Assembly: GCA_035946735.1 (NCBI GenBank)
Contig: DASYYZ010000157.1
Span: 47,252 to 111,251 of the forward strand
DNA: 64,000 bases
Source: Gp13-AA77 sp035946735
GTDB taxonomy: Bacteria; Acidobacteriota; Terriglobia; UBA7540
Direction of reading: 5' to 3'
The first letter of the stretch is position 1, and each line of letters begins with the position of its first letter. Made by a program: the position numbers and the translations under genes. This document shows, piece after piece, positions 1 through 8,656 of this stretch. Under the pieces are notes generated by a model that saw only the letters and a program-made list of their open reading frames with translations, searched no databases and was not told where the DNA came from.

Positions 1-36
1 TGTGCCATACTCCTGTGTGCGATCCACAGGAGGCGT

Positions 37-381
37 ATGGCGCAAAGCAGGTCTGAAATTCTTCAAGGCACCTTGGATTTGATGGTGCTGAAAACCTTGG
101 CCGCCATGGGCTCCCTGCACGGCTATGGAATCGCGCGGCGCATTGAACAGCTCAGCGAGGAAGTGCTCCAGCTCAACCAGGGGACGATCTACGCGTCGCT
201 GGTGCGCCTACTGCAAAAGGGATGGATTTCGTCTGCCTGGGGCACGTCGGAGAACAACCGGAAGGCAAAGTTTTATTCGATTACGAAATCCGGCCGCAAG
301 CAGCTCAGCGCTGAGACGGAAAACTGGGAACGCGTCTCGGGCGTGATCGGACGGATGCTGCAGCTCGCCGAGCGCAGGTGA
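37..381 (+). CDS. PadR-family transcriptional regulator
   Basis: A 114-residue winged-helix protein. The opening pattern (LQGTLDLMVLKTL, then HGYGI at about residues 28-32) and the later GTIYASLVRL helix are the signature of PadR regulators, which usually repress adjacent membrane-protein genes by binding as dimers to promoter palindromes. The ATG is preceded by a good ribosome site (GGAGG, about 8 bases upstream). Its stop overlaps the possible GTG start of the next permease, so the regulator and the permeases are probably co-transcribed and the regulator probably controls its own operon. Family assignment is firm; the ligand is unknown. Confidence 0.93.
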   Translation: MAQSRSEILQGTLDLMVLKTLAAMGSLHGYGIARRIEQLSEEVLQLNQGTIYASLVRLLQKGWISSAWGTSENNRKAKFYSITKSGRKQLSAETENWERVSGVIGRMLQLAERR

Positions 382-386
382 CGTCG

Positions 387-3077
387 ATGAACAAGACATT
401 GAGCTGGCTGCGAGTCTTGGCTTCCCGCATTCGCGGACTCCTCACCCGTCACGAGCTCGATCAAGACTTCCAGCAGGAACTGGACTCGCATCTATCTCTG
501 CTCACCGAAGAGAACCTCCGCCGCGGTCTCTCGCCGGAAGAAGCCCGCCGCGCGGCTCGCGTACGCCTGGGTGGCGTCACGCAACTGCGCGAAACTCACC
601 GCGAACTTCATGGCCTGCCCTCGATAGAGACCTTTGCTCAGGACATTCGCTACGCATTACGGACCCTTCGGCGCGCCAAGTGGATCAGTCTCGCGGCCGT
701 CGCTACCCTGGCCCTCGGCATCGGCGCCAACACGGCGGTCTTCAGCGTGGTTGACACCGTCCTGTTGCGTTCGCTGCCGTTCCACGAACCAGATCGGCTT
801 GTGATGCTGGCGCAGAGAGACCCGCGCACCGGCGCCGGTGCCAACACCTACTTTGCGCCCACCACCTTTTTTGATTGGAGTAGTCAGAACCACAGCTTTA
901 CGTCGATGAGCGCGGTCGAGGACTTCCAGGCGACTCTGGCCGGGCGCGGAGAACCGGTCCAACTGGCGGGTCAGGCCGTGTCTGCGAGCTTCCTGGGGGT
1001 GCTCGGCGTCCGGCCGGTATTGGGGCGCAACTTCGCAGCGGACGAGGACTTCCCGAACCGCAACAACGTGGCGCTGCTGAGTTATGCCTTATGGCAGAGC
1101 CGCTTCGGCGGGAGCCGGGCGGCGCTTGGGCAGAGCATCACGCTCAACGGGTTCCCGGTCACAGTGATTGGGGTACTTCCGCCTGATTTCGAGTTTCTCA
1201 GCAGCCTGCCGAGCCTGTGGGTTCCGCTCGGACTCGATCCGAGCGCGCGTTGGTCAGAAGGGCGCGACATCCAGATCGTGGCCCGCCTTCGGCCAGGCGC
1301 CAGTGTCGAGCAGGCCCAGATTGATTTGACCACTCTCACTCGCCGCCTGGGACGTGACGGGCCTGTGATCCTCACCGGCACGGACACGGAAGCGACGCTG
1401 ATGCCGCTGATCGAGTCTTACGTGGGCGAAGTGAGGCCCGCCCTGCTGGTGCTGCTCGGCGCCGTGCTCTGCGTCCTGCTGATTGCGTATACCAACGTGG
1501 CCAACCTGTTGCTTGCCCGGTCCACCGCCCGCCGGCGCGAGATGGCGGTGCGCGCTTCACTCGGCGCGAGCCGCGGCCGCCTGGTGCGCCAGTTGTTGAC
1601 GGAGAGCCTCGTTTTGGCGGGCATTGGCGGGGTGCTGGGCGTGCTGGTGGCCTGGTGGGGCGCGCGATTCCTGGTCGGCCTGGTGCCGGCGAGCATGCCG
1701 ATTCCGCGCCTGGAAGAATTGGGGCCTAACTTTACGATCCTGGCCTTCACATTGGCGATGACCTTAGCGACGGCGTTCCTGGTGGGTTTGGTACCCGCGT
1801 CTCAAGCCTCGCGCCAGGAGGTGTCGCTCTCGATGTGGCACGGCGGACGAGGAACGGCTGGAGGCGGCGGACGGCTGCGGGGTGGCCTGGTGGTGCTCGA
1901 GGTCGCCATGGCGATGATGCTGCTCGTGGGCGCCGGTCTGTTGCTGCGCACTTTTTCGCATCTACGGGCCATCAATCCCGGTTTTAGCGATCGGAACGTT
2001 CTTGCCTGCCATGTGATGGTGCCCGAGGCCCAGTACCGTACCGGCGTCCAACAGGCGGCATTTTTTGCTCAAGTGCTGGAACGCATTCGCAGGCTGCCGG
2101 GCGTGCGTTCGGCTGCGGCCATCGATCATTTGCCCGTGTCAGGCCACGGATCCTCAACGTGGATCCACGTGGCGGGACGCCCGGAACCGCCTCCCGGTCA
2201 GCAACTGGACGCACTGGCGCGCTCGGTGACCCCCGGATACTTTGCCACGCTGGGCGTGCCGCTGTACGCCGGCCGGGATTTCACTGATGCTGACACAGGC
2301 GTTCTCGACGTATCCAAGAAGATCGATCCGGCCACGAGCCCCCTGAAACTGATCGTCAACCAGGCGCTCGTGGATCGCTTCCTGCCGGGCGAAAATCCGC
2401 TCGGGCAGCGCCTCGGGATCTTCTGGGGCCAGACGCTGGTGGGCGAGATCGTGGGCGTAGTCGGCAATGTTCGCTACCAGAGCCTGGCCGAACCCGAGGA
2501 GCCGACCTTCTATTGGCCCGAGGCGCAGCGGCCTCACCACGACATGCACCTGGTGGTTCGCACGGAGGGACGGCCTGCGGACTGGGTTGGCGCGGTGCGC
2601 GGTGCGGTCCGGTCGGTTGATCCGAGCGTACCCGTGGCGGACGTTCAGACTCTCACCGACGTCGTCGCGCTCGCCAGCTCACGCACCCGATTCAGCCTCG
2701 TGCTGCTAGCCGCCTTCGCCAGCATCGCGCTACTGCTCGCCGCCGTGGGCCTGTTTGGCGTCATGGCCTACAACGTGGCGCAACGCACGGCAGAGATCGG
2801 AGTCCGCATGGCGCTCGGGGCGAAACCGGCCGCTATCATCGCCATGATGCTTTGGGACGGAATGAGGCTGGTGTTGATCGGACTTGTTGGCGGTATTGGC
2901 GCGGCCGCCGGCCTTACGAGGTTCCTCTCGACGGAACTGTACGGAGTGAAAGCAACCGACGGCCTGACATTCGTCACGGTCACATTGACGCTCCTGGCGA
3001 CAGCGTTGGCGGCCGTATTTCTTCCGGCTCGCCGTGCGTCCAACGTGGAGCCCGTCACCGCGCTGCGGTACGAGTGA
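387..3077 (+). CDS. ADOP-type ABC permease 1 (MacB/FtsX)
   Basis: About 896 residues. The first 80-90 residues form the soluble prefix seen in acidobacterial duplicated orphan permeases (DQDFQQELDSHLSLL, then RRGLSPEEARRAAR). A first membrane segment follows, with the ALGIGANTAVFSVVD motif, then a MacB periplasmic core domain, an FtsX block around residues 350-470, a second core domain, and a C-terminal FtsX block ending PARRASNVEPVTALRYE. No ATPase is encoded nearby, as is usual for this orphan family; transported substrate is unknown. I prefer ATG 387; a GTG at 378 in the same frame overlaps the padR stop. First of four tandem paralogues. Confidence 0.9.
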   Translation: MNKTLSWLRVLASRIRGLLTRHELDQDFQQELDSHLSLLTEENLRRGLSPEEARRAARVRLGGVTQLRETHRELHGLPSIETFAQDIRYALRTLRRAKWISLAAVATLALGIGANTAVFSVVDTVLLRSLPFHEPDRLVMLAQRDPRTGAGANTYFAPTTFFDWSSQNHSFTSMSAVEDFQATLAGRGEPVQLAGQAVSASFLGVLGVRPVLGRNFAADEDFPNRNNVALLSYALWQSRFGGSRAALGQSITLNGFPVTVIGVLPPDFEFLSSLPSLWVPLGLDPSARWSEGRDIQIVARLRPGASVEQAQIDLTTLTRRLGRDGPVILTGTDTEATLMPLIESYVGEVRPALLVLLGAVLCVLLIAYTNVANLLLARSTARRREMAVRASLGASRGRLVRQLLTESLVLAGIGGVLGVLVAWWGARFLVGLVPASMPIPRLEELGPNFTILAFTLAMTLATAFLVGLVPASQASRQEVSLSMWHGGRGTAGGGGRLRGGLVVLEVAMAMMLLVGAGLLLRTFSHLRAINPGFSDRNVLACHVMVPEAQYRTGVQQAAFFAQVLERIRRLPGVRSAAAIDHLPVSGHGSSTWIHVAGRPEPPPGQQLDALARSVTPGYFATLGVPLYAGRDFTDADTGVLDVSKKIDPATSPLKLIVNQALVDRFLPGENPLGQRLGIFWGQTLVGEIVGVVGNVRYQSLAEPEEPTFYWPEAQRPHHDMHLVVRTEGRPADWVGAVRGAVRSVDPSVPVADVQTLTDVVALASSRTRFSLVLLAAFASIALLLAAVGLFGVMAYNVAQRTAEIGVRMALGAKPAAIIAMMLWDGMRLVLIGLVGGIGAAAGLTRFLSTELYGVKATDGLTFVTVTLTLLATALAAVFLPARRASNVEPVTALRYE

Positions 3078-3085
3078 AACCATTG

Positions 3086-3099
3086 GGTGATTGGTGATT
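3086..3099. repeat. Heptad repeat, 2 units
   Basis: Two perfect copies of GGTGATT fill the short spacer between permeases 1 and 2. It belongs to the 7-bp-period repeat class described in the findings. Confidence 0.6.
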
Positions 3100-3136
3100 G
3101 AGAGCCGGGCAGGTAGCTGAGGTTCCGGAGACTGCC

Positions 3137-5857
3137 ATGTTGAACCCGTTGAGAGTGCTTGCATTCCGAGTCCGCTGCTTGTTCGCCCGCCGGCGCCTCG
3201 ACGAAGACTTCCAGCGGGAGCTCGATTCACACCTGACACTGCTCACGGACGAGAACATCCGGCGCGGTCTCTCGCCGGAGGAAGCCCGTCGCGTGGCGCG
3301 CGTCCGCTTGGGCGGTCTCACCCAGTTGCGGGAGACTCACTTCGAATCCTGGGGTCTGCCGCTGGCCGAGACTGTTTTTCACGACCTGCGTTACGGATTG
3401 CGCCAGCTTCGGCGCAGCCCCGGGTTAACCGCGGTCATCGCTCTATCGCTTGCGCTGGGCATCGGAGCCAACACCGCGATTTTCAGCGTGATCAACGCGG
3501 TGATGCTGCGGATGCTGCCGGTGCAGGACCCGGAACGGTTGGTCCAGATAGGTTTTCAGGGGAACCACGGCGCGGAGTCTTTCGTCGGTGAGAGTTTTTC
3601 CTACCCCGTCTTCCACGACTTGAGGCAGCACAATCAGGTTTTCACGGATATATCAGCCTTCGACTACTGGGATTCGTTTGACGCGCACCTGCCAAGCCGA
3701 GACGCCGGCGCCGGCGAAAACATCAAGGGGCAACTGGTCTCCGCCAATTTCTTTTCCATGCTGGGCGTCAACGCCGTGATCGGCCGTACGTTCGCTCCGG
3801 ACGAAGACAACGGAGACGGCGCTCATCCCGTGGCGGTCATCAGCTACGCGCTGTGGACCCGGCTCTTTGCACGGGACACTGCTGTGCTGGGAAGGAAGGT
3901 GGCGGTCGACAACACTCCGCTCACCATCATTGGCGTGGCGCCCCGCTATTTTGGCGGCGTTAACCCGGGCAAGACTTGCGACCTCTGGGCGCCCGTCACC
4001 ATGCAACCCCAAATGATGGGTGGCGAGTTTGAATACCTCAAGGACTCGGCCGTGCACTGGCTAACGCTGGTGGCGCGACTTAAACCTGACATCTCGGCTG
4101 ATCAGGCGCGCGCTAATCTCGATTTGATATTTCAGCAGCTCCAACGCCAGCAGGACCTTTCCGGCTTCTCCGAAACCGAGCGCAAAGACTTCTTTACCCA
4201 TCGCATTGTGCTGCTTCCGGCTGCCCGCGGCACGGATTATCTGCGCAAGGAGTTCCAGCAACCCCTTTTTCTTCTGATGGGCATGGTTGGCCTGGTGTTG
4301 CTGATTGCGTGCGTGAACGTCGCCAACCTGCTGCTGGCGCGAGCGAGCGCCCGGCAGAGGGAAATCGCGGTGCGGCTGGCGCTGGGCGCGGGACGGCGGC
4401 GGCTGGTCCGCCAACTACTGACCGAAAGTGTTTTGCTGGCCTTCATCGGGGGGGCCTTCGGCGTGCTATTCGCTTACTGGGGAAGCCCGTTACTTGTGAT
4501 TCTGATGTCGCGCGGGCAGAACCAGGTCATGCTCAATGTTCATCCCGACTTGCGCGTGCTCGTCTTCACAGTGTTGATCGCCCTGATCACGGGAATCGCT
4601 TTCGGCCTGGCGCCCGCACTGCGCGCGACGCGGACGCCTTCGAGCTTGGGCTCTCGTCATCTGACGGCCACCCGCGCCGGCCGCCGTCTGGGCCAAACGC
4701 TGGTCGTCGCCGAGGTCTCGCTGGCACTCGTCCTTGTTGTCGGCGCGGGCCTTCTGATTCGTACCCTTCGCAATCTGGAGACTCTCGATCCCGGCTTCGA
4801 CCGGCAGAATGTGCTTTTGTTCGGACTCGATCCGACGAGAGCCGGCTACAAAGACGAGCGTCTGGCAGAACTCTACCAGCGGTTGCTGGAGCGCCTGAAG
4901 CAGATGCCGGGAGTGCGATCGGCCAGCTTCTCCTTTCTGACGCCCATTAGCGGCGGCGGATGGGACAACTTTATTTTCGTCGAAGGCTACACGCCTGGCC
5001 CCGGCGAAGACATGGACGCGGACATCAATTCCGTGGGCCCGGCGTTCTTCGACACACTCCGCACACCTTTGCTTCTCGGCCGCGATTTCGGCCTCGGAGA
5101 TCGTCGCGACTCGCCGCCGGTTGCGATCGTCAATCAGGCTATGGCTCGGCGGTTTTGGGGAGGCCGGAGCCCAATCGGACGTAGATTTGGTTGGGGGCAG
5201 GGTCGACGCAAGGCCGAGTACAACGTGGTCGGCGTCGTGGGCGACGCGAAATACCTCAGTTTAAGAGAGAAAGCGCCGCCCACAGCTTACTTGTGCGCTC
5301 TTCAAAGCAAGGATTGGGGCGGCGTCACGTTTGAAGTTCGCACGGCTGCCAGCCCTTCTGGATTTACGCCGCAAATTCGCGATCTGCTGCGCGGCGTTGA
5401 CTCGCGGCTGACGGCTCCGGAAGCAAAGCCTCTGGCAGAGCAAGTGGACGAGTCCCTCTATCAGGAAAAGCTGGTCTCTACGCTGTCGAGCTTTTTCGGC
5501 CTGCTGGCGCTGGTGCTCGCCTGCATCGGCCTGTACGGAACCATGTCCTACGCGGTATCGCGTCGAACCAACGAGATCGGGGTTCGGATGGCGTTAGGCG
5601 CTGGACGCGGCGGCATCCTGCGCATGGTGCTGCGCGAGGCGCTGTTGCTGGCGGCGATTGGCGTCGCCATCGGCTTGCCGTCCGCCTGGGCGGCCACTCG
5701 ATCGATTGCGAGCATGCTTTATGGCCTTAAGGCAACGGACCCGCTGACGATTTTGGCGGCGACGCTGGTGATGGCAGCCGTGGCCGCCTTTGCCGGGTAC
5801 CTTCCGGCCCGACGAGCCACCAAAGTGGATCCCATGGTGGCGCTGAGGTACGAGTAA
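3137..5857 (+). CDS. ADOP-type ABC permease 2 (MacB/FtsX)
   Basis: About 906 residues from ATG 3137 (MLNPLRVLAFRVRCL), the start that aligns with the other three copies; an upstream in-frame TTG at 3098 would add 13 unlikely residues. Order: prefix domain (DEDFQRELDSHLTLL), membrane segment with ALGIGANTAIFSVIN, MacB core, FtsX membrane block near residues 380-500, second core, C-terminal FtsX block ending PARRATKVDPMVALRYE. The periplasmic core differs noticeably from copy 1, suggesting different partners or substrates. Lies 60 bases after copy 1 in the same direction. Role as a transport or lipoprotein-type permease is inferred from family only. Confidence 0.9.
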   Translation: MLNPLRVLAFRVRCLFARRRLDEDFQRELDSHLTLLTDENIRRGLSPEEARRVARVRLGGLTQLRETHFESWGLPLAETVFHDLRYGLRQLRRSPGLTAVIALSLALGIGANTAIFSVINAVMLRMLPVQDPERLVQIGFQGNHGAESFVGESFSYPVFHDLRQHNQVFTDISAFDYWDSFDAHLPSRDAGAGENIKGQLVSANFFSMLGVNAVIGRTFAPDEDNGDGAHPVAVISYALWTRLFARDTAVLGRKVAVDNTPLTIIGVAPRYFGGVNPGKTCDLWAPVTMQPQMMGGEFEYLKDSAVHWLTLVARLKPDISADQARANLDLIFQQLQRQQDLSGFSETERKDFFTHRIVLLPAARGTDYLRKEFQQPLFLLMGMVGLVLLIACVNVANLLLARASARQREIAVRLALGAGRRRLVRQLLTESVLLAFIGGAFGVLFAYWGSPLLVILMSRGQNQVMLNVHPDLRVLVFTVLIALITGIAFGLAPALRATRTPSSLGSRHLTATRAGRRLGQTLVVAEVSLALVLVVGAGLLIRTLRNLETLDPGFDRQNVLLFGLDPTRAGYKDERLAELYQRLLERLKQMPGVRSASFSFLTPISGGGWDNFIFVEGYTPGPGEDMDADINSVGPAFFDTLRTPLLLGRDFGLGDRRDSPPVAIVNQAMARRFWGGRSPIGRRFGWGQGRRKAEYNVVGVVGDAKYLSLREKAPPTAYLCALQSKDWGGVTFEVRTAASPSGFTPQIRDLLRGVDSRLTAPEAKPLAEQVDESLYQEKLVSTLSSFFGLLALVLACIGLYGTMSYAVSRRTNEIGVRMALGAGRGGILRMVLREALLLAAIGVAIGLPSAWAATRSIASMLYGLKATDPLTILAATLVMAAVAAFAGYLPARRATKVDPMVALRYE

Positions 5858-5859
5858 CA

Positions 5860-5887
5860 AGTGATGAGTGACAAGTGACGAGTAAGA
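5860..5887. repeat. Heptad repeat, 4 units
   Basis: Four consecutive 7-base units (AGTGATG, AGTGACA, AGTGACG, AGTAAGA) directly follow the stop of permease 2. No promoter or terminator is obvious in the rest of the 68-bp spacer. Confidence 0.7.
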
Positions 5888-5925
5888 GTTGAGCGAGGTG
5901 TAGCGCGTGGTGCGAGGTTAAAGCG

Positions 5926-8580
5926 ATGTTTGACTGGTTGAAAGTGGTTGCCGCCCGCGTGCGCGGACTCGTTAGCCGTCGGGATTTCGAGCAGGATTTC
6001 GAGCAGGAACTCGACGCTCACCTGGCTCTCCTCACCGAAGAGAACATTCGCCGCGGCCTCTCCCCGGAAGAGGCTCGCCGCGCCGCTCGCCTACGCTTGG
6101 GTGGCGTCACGCAGCTCCGCGAGACCCATCGCGAACTCCATGGACTCCCCTGGATCGAGACGTTGGCGCAAGACATTCGATACGCCTTGCGCGTGCTCGG
6201 GAAGAACCCGGGATTCACAGTGGTCGCGGTCCTGGTTCTTGGCGTCGGTATCTGCGCCAGCGTGGCGATCTTCGCCTTTGTGGACGCGGCACTCATCAAG
6301 CCGTTGCCTTACCCGAATCCCGCCCGGCTGGTGGCTGTGACTGAAAGTGTCGCAATGTTTCCGCGCGCCAACCTTTCGTATCCTGACTACCTCGACTGGA
6401 AGAGACTCAACAAAGTTTTCACCTCACTGGACGCATGGGCCGGAACCGGCTACCTGATGAAGACCCCTGCAGGCACCGAACCGGTGATGGGCGCTCGCGT
6501 AAGCGACGGATTCTTTCGCACCCTCGGCATTACTCCGGCGCTTGGACGTGACTTCTATGCTGGCGAGGACTTGCCGAGCGCACCCAACGCGGTGATGCTG
6601 AGCTACACGGCCTGGCAGAAGTGGTTCGGGGGCAGGCGGCAAGTGGTGGGCCAGGCGGTGACGCTCAGCGGTGTTTCATACAACATCATCGGAGTGCTGC
6701 CGCGGGACTTTCAATTCGCTCCGCGAGGGGGTGCGGAGATCTGGGCCACGCTCCACGCTTCCGATTCTTGCGCTCTCAGGCGAAGCTGCCACAACCTGGA
6801 CGGAATAGCGCGGCTCAGGGATGGCGTCTCTGTCCAGGCCGCGTTGGCCGATATGACATCGATCGCGCAACAGTTGGAAAAGCAGTATTCCGACTCGAAT
6901 CGCGGCCAGGGCGCGAGCGTGGTGCCTCTCTCCGAAGCGATTGTAGGAGATATCCGCCCTATACTCCTGGTCCTGCTCGGCGGAGCGGGACTGCTGCTAC
7001 TGATCGCCTGCGTCAATGTCACGAGCCTCCTGCTCGCGCGCTCGGAGAGCCGCAGGCGCGAGATCGCCGTCCGCGGCGCGCTGGGAGCATCATTCGCAAG
7101 ACTGGTCCGCCAATTTGCGACAGAAGCATTCGTGCTGGTAGTGGCCGGCAGTGTGCTGGGCCTGCTGTCGGCCGGGTGGGCCATGCAACTCCTCGCCAGG
7201 CTCATCCCGCCGTATATGACGGACGAAATGCCGTACTTGCGGGACCTTGGTTTGAATTTCCATGTGGTGGCCTTCGCGTGCGCCATCGCGTTGCTCGCCG
7301 GGGCGCTTTTCGCCGCCACTCCTAGCTTGCGCCTGTCAGTATCTGAAATGCGCGAAGGCCTGGTCGAAGGCGGTCGCGGTGCTACGGGAGCGCTGTGGCG
7401 CCGCTTTGGCGCCAACCTGGTAGTCGTGGAACTGGCTATCGCGATGGTGCTGCTGGTGGGCGCCGGGCTGCTTGGCAAGAGCGTCTACCGCCTGCTGCAT
7501 GTGGAACTTGGATTCGAGCCCGATCATTTAGCCGCGCTCTATGTGGTGGTTCCGGAGGTTCGCTATGGAAAAGATCCGCAGGTGGTTGCGCTAGGTCGGC
7601 AGATCGTAAGTGGCATCGCCAGCCTTCCCGGCATAAAGTCGGCCGGCATCGCCAGCCGGATACCGCTGAGCGGCAATGGCAACACGGACTGGATCAGATT
7701 TGTGGGCCGGCCTTATAGTGGGGAGCACAATGAAGTGAACCAGCGCGACGTGAGCTCCGGGTATTTCACCACACTGCAAGCGAAGCTGCTGCGCGGCCGC
7801 TACTTTACCGATGCAGAGGATGCATCGAAACCCCACGTTGCTATCATTAACCGGGCGTTCCAAAGAAAATACTTCCCCCCCGGCGAAGATCCCGTCGGCA
7901 AGCAGATCGGTGACACCGACCTGTCGCCGAAGTCGATTAAAGAAATCATCGGCGTGGTGGACGATATCAGGGAGGGGTCGCTCGATTCAGACGTCTGGCC
8001 GGCCGAATACCTTCCCATTAACCAGAGCCCCGACACCTTTTTCGCGGTCGTCGCTCGAACATCCCAGGCCGAGGCGTCGGTGCTCCCGGCGTTGGCCGCC
8101 GCTATCCATCAGATAGACGCCGATATCGGTACGGCCAGCGAACAGACCATGACCCAACGAGCCAATGACTCCGAGACAGCCTATCTGCATCGCTCCTCGG
8201 CGTGGCTCGTCGCAGGCTTCGCGGCCCTGGCGTTGCTGCTGGGCGTGGTGGGACTCTATGGCGTGATCGCGTACTCGGTCAGCCAGCGGACTCGCGAAAT
8301 CGGTGTCCGCGTGGCCCTGGGCGCGCAATCGAGTTCGGTGTACCGGCTCGTCTTGAAAGAGGCGGGTTGGCTGGCGGCGCTTGGAATCTTTCTAGGCCTT
8401 GTGTGTTCCGTGGCCGCGGCCACGCTGATGCGCAAATTGCTCTTCGGCACCCAGGCTACCGACGTGCCGACGCTCGCCGCTGTAGCTGCGGTGCTCGCCG
8501 TCTCGGCGCTCGCTGCCAGTTACATCCCCGCGCGCCGGGCTGTGAAGGTCGATCCGGTGGTGGCGCTTCGCTACGAGTGA
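5926..8580 (+). CDS. ADOP-type ABC permease 3 (MacB/FtsX)
   Basis: 884 residues from ATG (MFDWLKVVAARVRGL). The layout matches its neighbours: prefix domain with EQDFEQELDAHLALL and RRGLSPEEARRAAR, a membrane segment, MacB core, FtsX block around residues 340-460, a second core, and a C-terminal block ending PARRAVKVDPVVALRYE. One difference is in the first membrane segment, where the usual IGANTA pattern reads VGICASVAIF. Forms one head-to-tail array with copies 1, 2 and 4; there is no room for independent promoters larger than about 70 bp between them. Confidence 0.9.
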   Translation: MFDWLKVVAARVRGLVSRRDFEQDFEQELDAHLALLTEENIRRGLSPEEARRAARLRLGGVTQLRETHRELHGLPWIETLAQDIRYALRVLGKNPGFTVVAVLVLGVGICASVAIFAFVDAALIKPLPYPNPARLVAVTESVAMFPRANLSYPDYLDWKRLNKVFTSLDAWAGTGYLMKTPAGTEPVMGARVSDGFFRTLGITPALGRDFYAGEDLPSAPNAVMLSYTAWQKWFGGRRQVVGQAVTLSGVSYNIIGVLPRDFQFAPRGGAEIWATLHASDSCALRRSCHNLDGIARLRDGVSVQAALADMTSIAQQLEKQYSDSNRGQGASVVPLSEAIVGDIRPILLVLLGGAGLLLLIACVNVTSLLLARSESRRREIAVRGALGASFARLVRQFATEAFVLVVAGSVLGLLSAGWAMQLLARLIPPYMTDEMPYLRDLGLNFHVVAFACAIALLAGALFAATPSLRLSVSEMREGLVEGGRGATGALWRRFGANLVVVELAIAMVLLVGAGLLGKSVYRLLHVELGFEPDHLAALYVVVPEVRYGKDPQVVALGRQIVSGIASLPGIKSAGIASRIPLSGNGNTDWIRFVGRPYSGEHNEVNQRDVSSGYFTTLQAKLLRGRYFTDAEDASKPHVAIINRAFQRKYFPPGEDPVGKQIGDTDLSPKSIKEIIGVVDDIREGSLDSDVWPAEYLPINQSPDTFFAVVARTSQAEASVLPALAAAIHQIDADIGTASEQTMTQRANDSETAYLHRSSAWLVAGFAALALLLGVVGLYGVIAYSVSQRTREIGVRVALGAQSSSVYRLVLKEAGWLAALGIFLGLVCSVAAATLMRKLLFGTQATDVPTLAAVAAVLAVSALAASYIPARRAVKVDPVVALRYE

Positions 8581-8656
8581 AGGCACGCGGTGCTTGAGCG
8601 CTTGAGTGATCGGCGATTGAGAATATCAACCGGGTATCGGATCCGGGGAGGTTCTG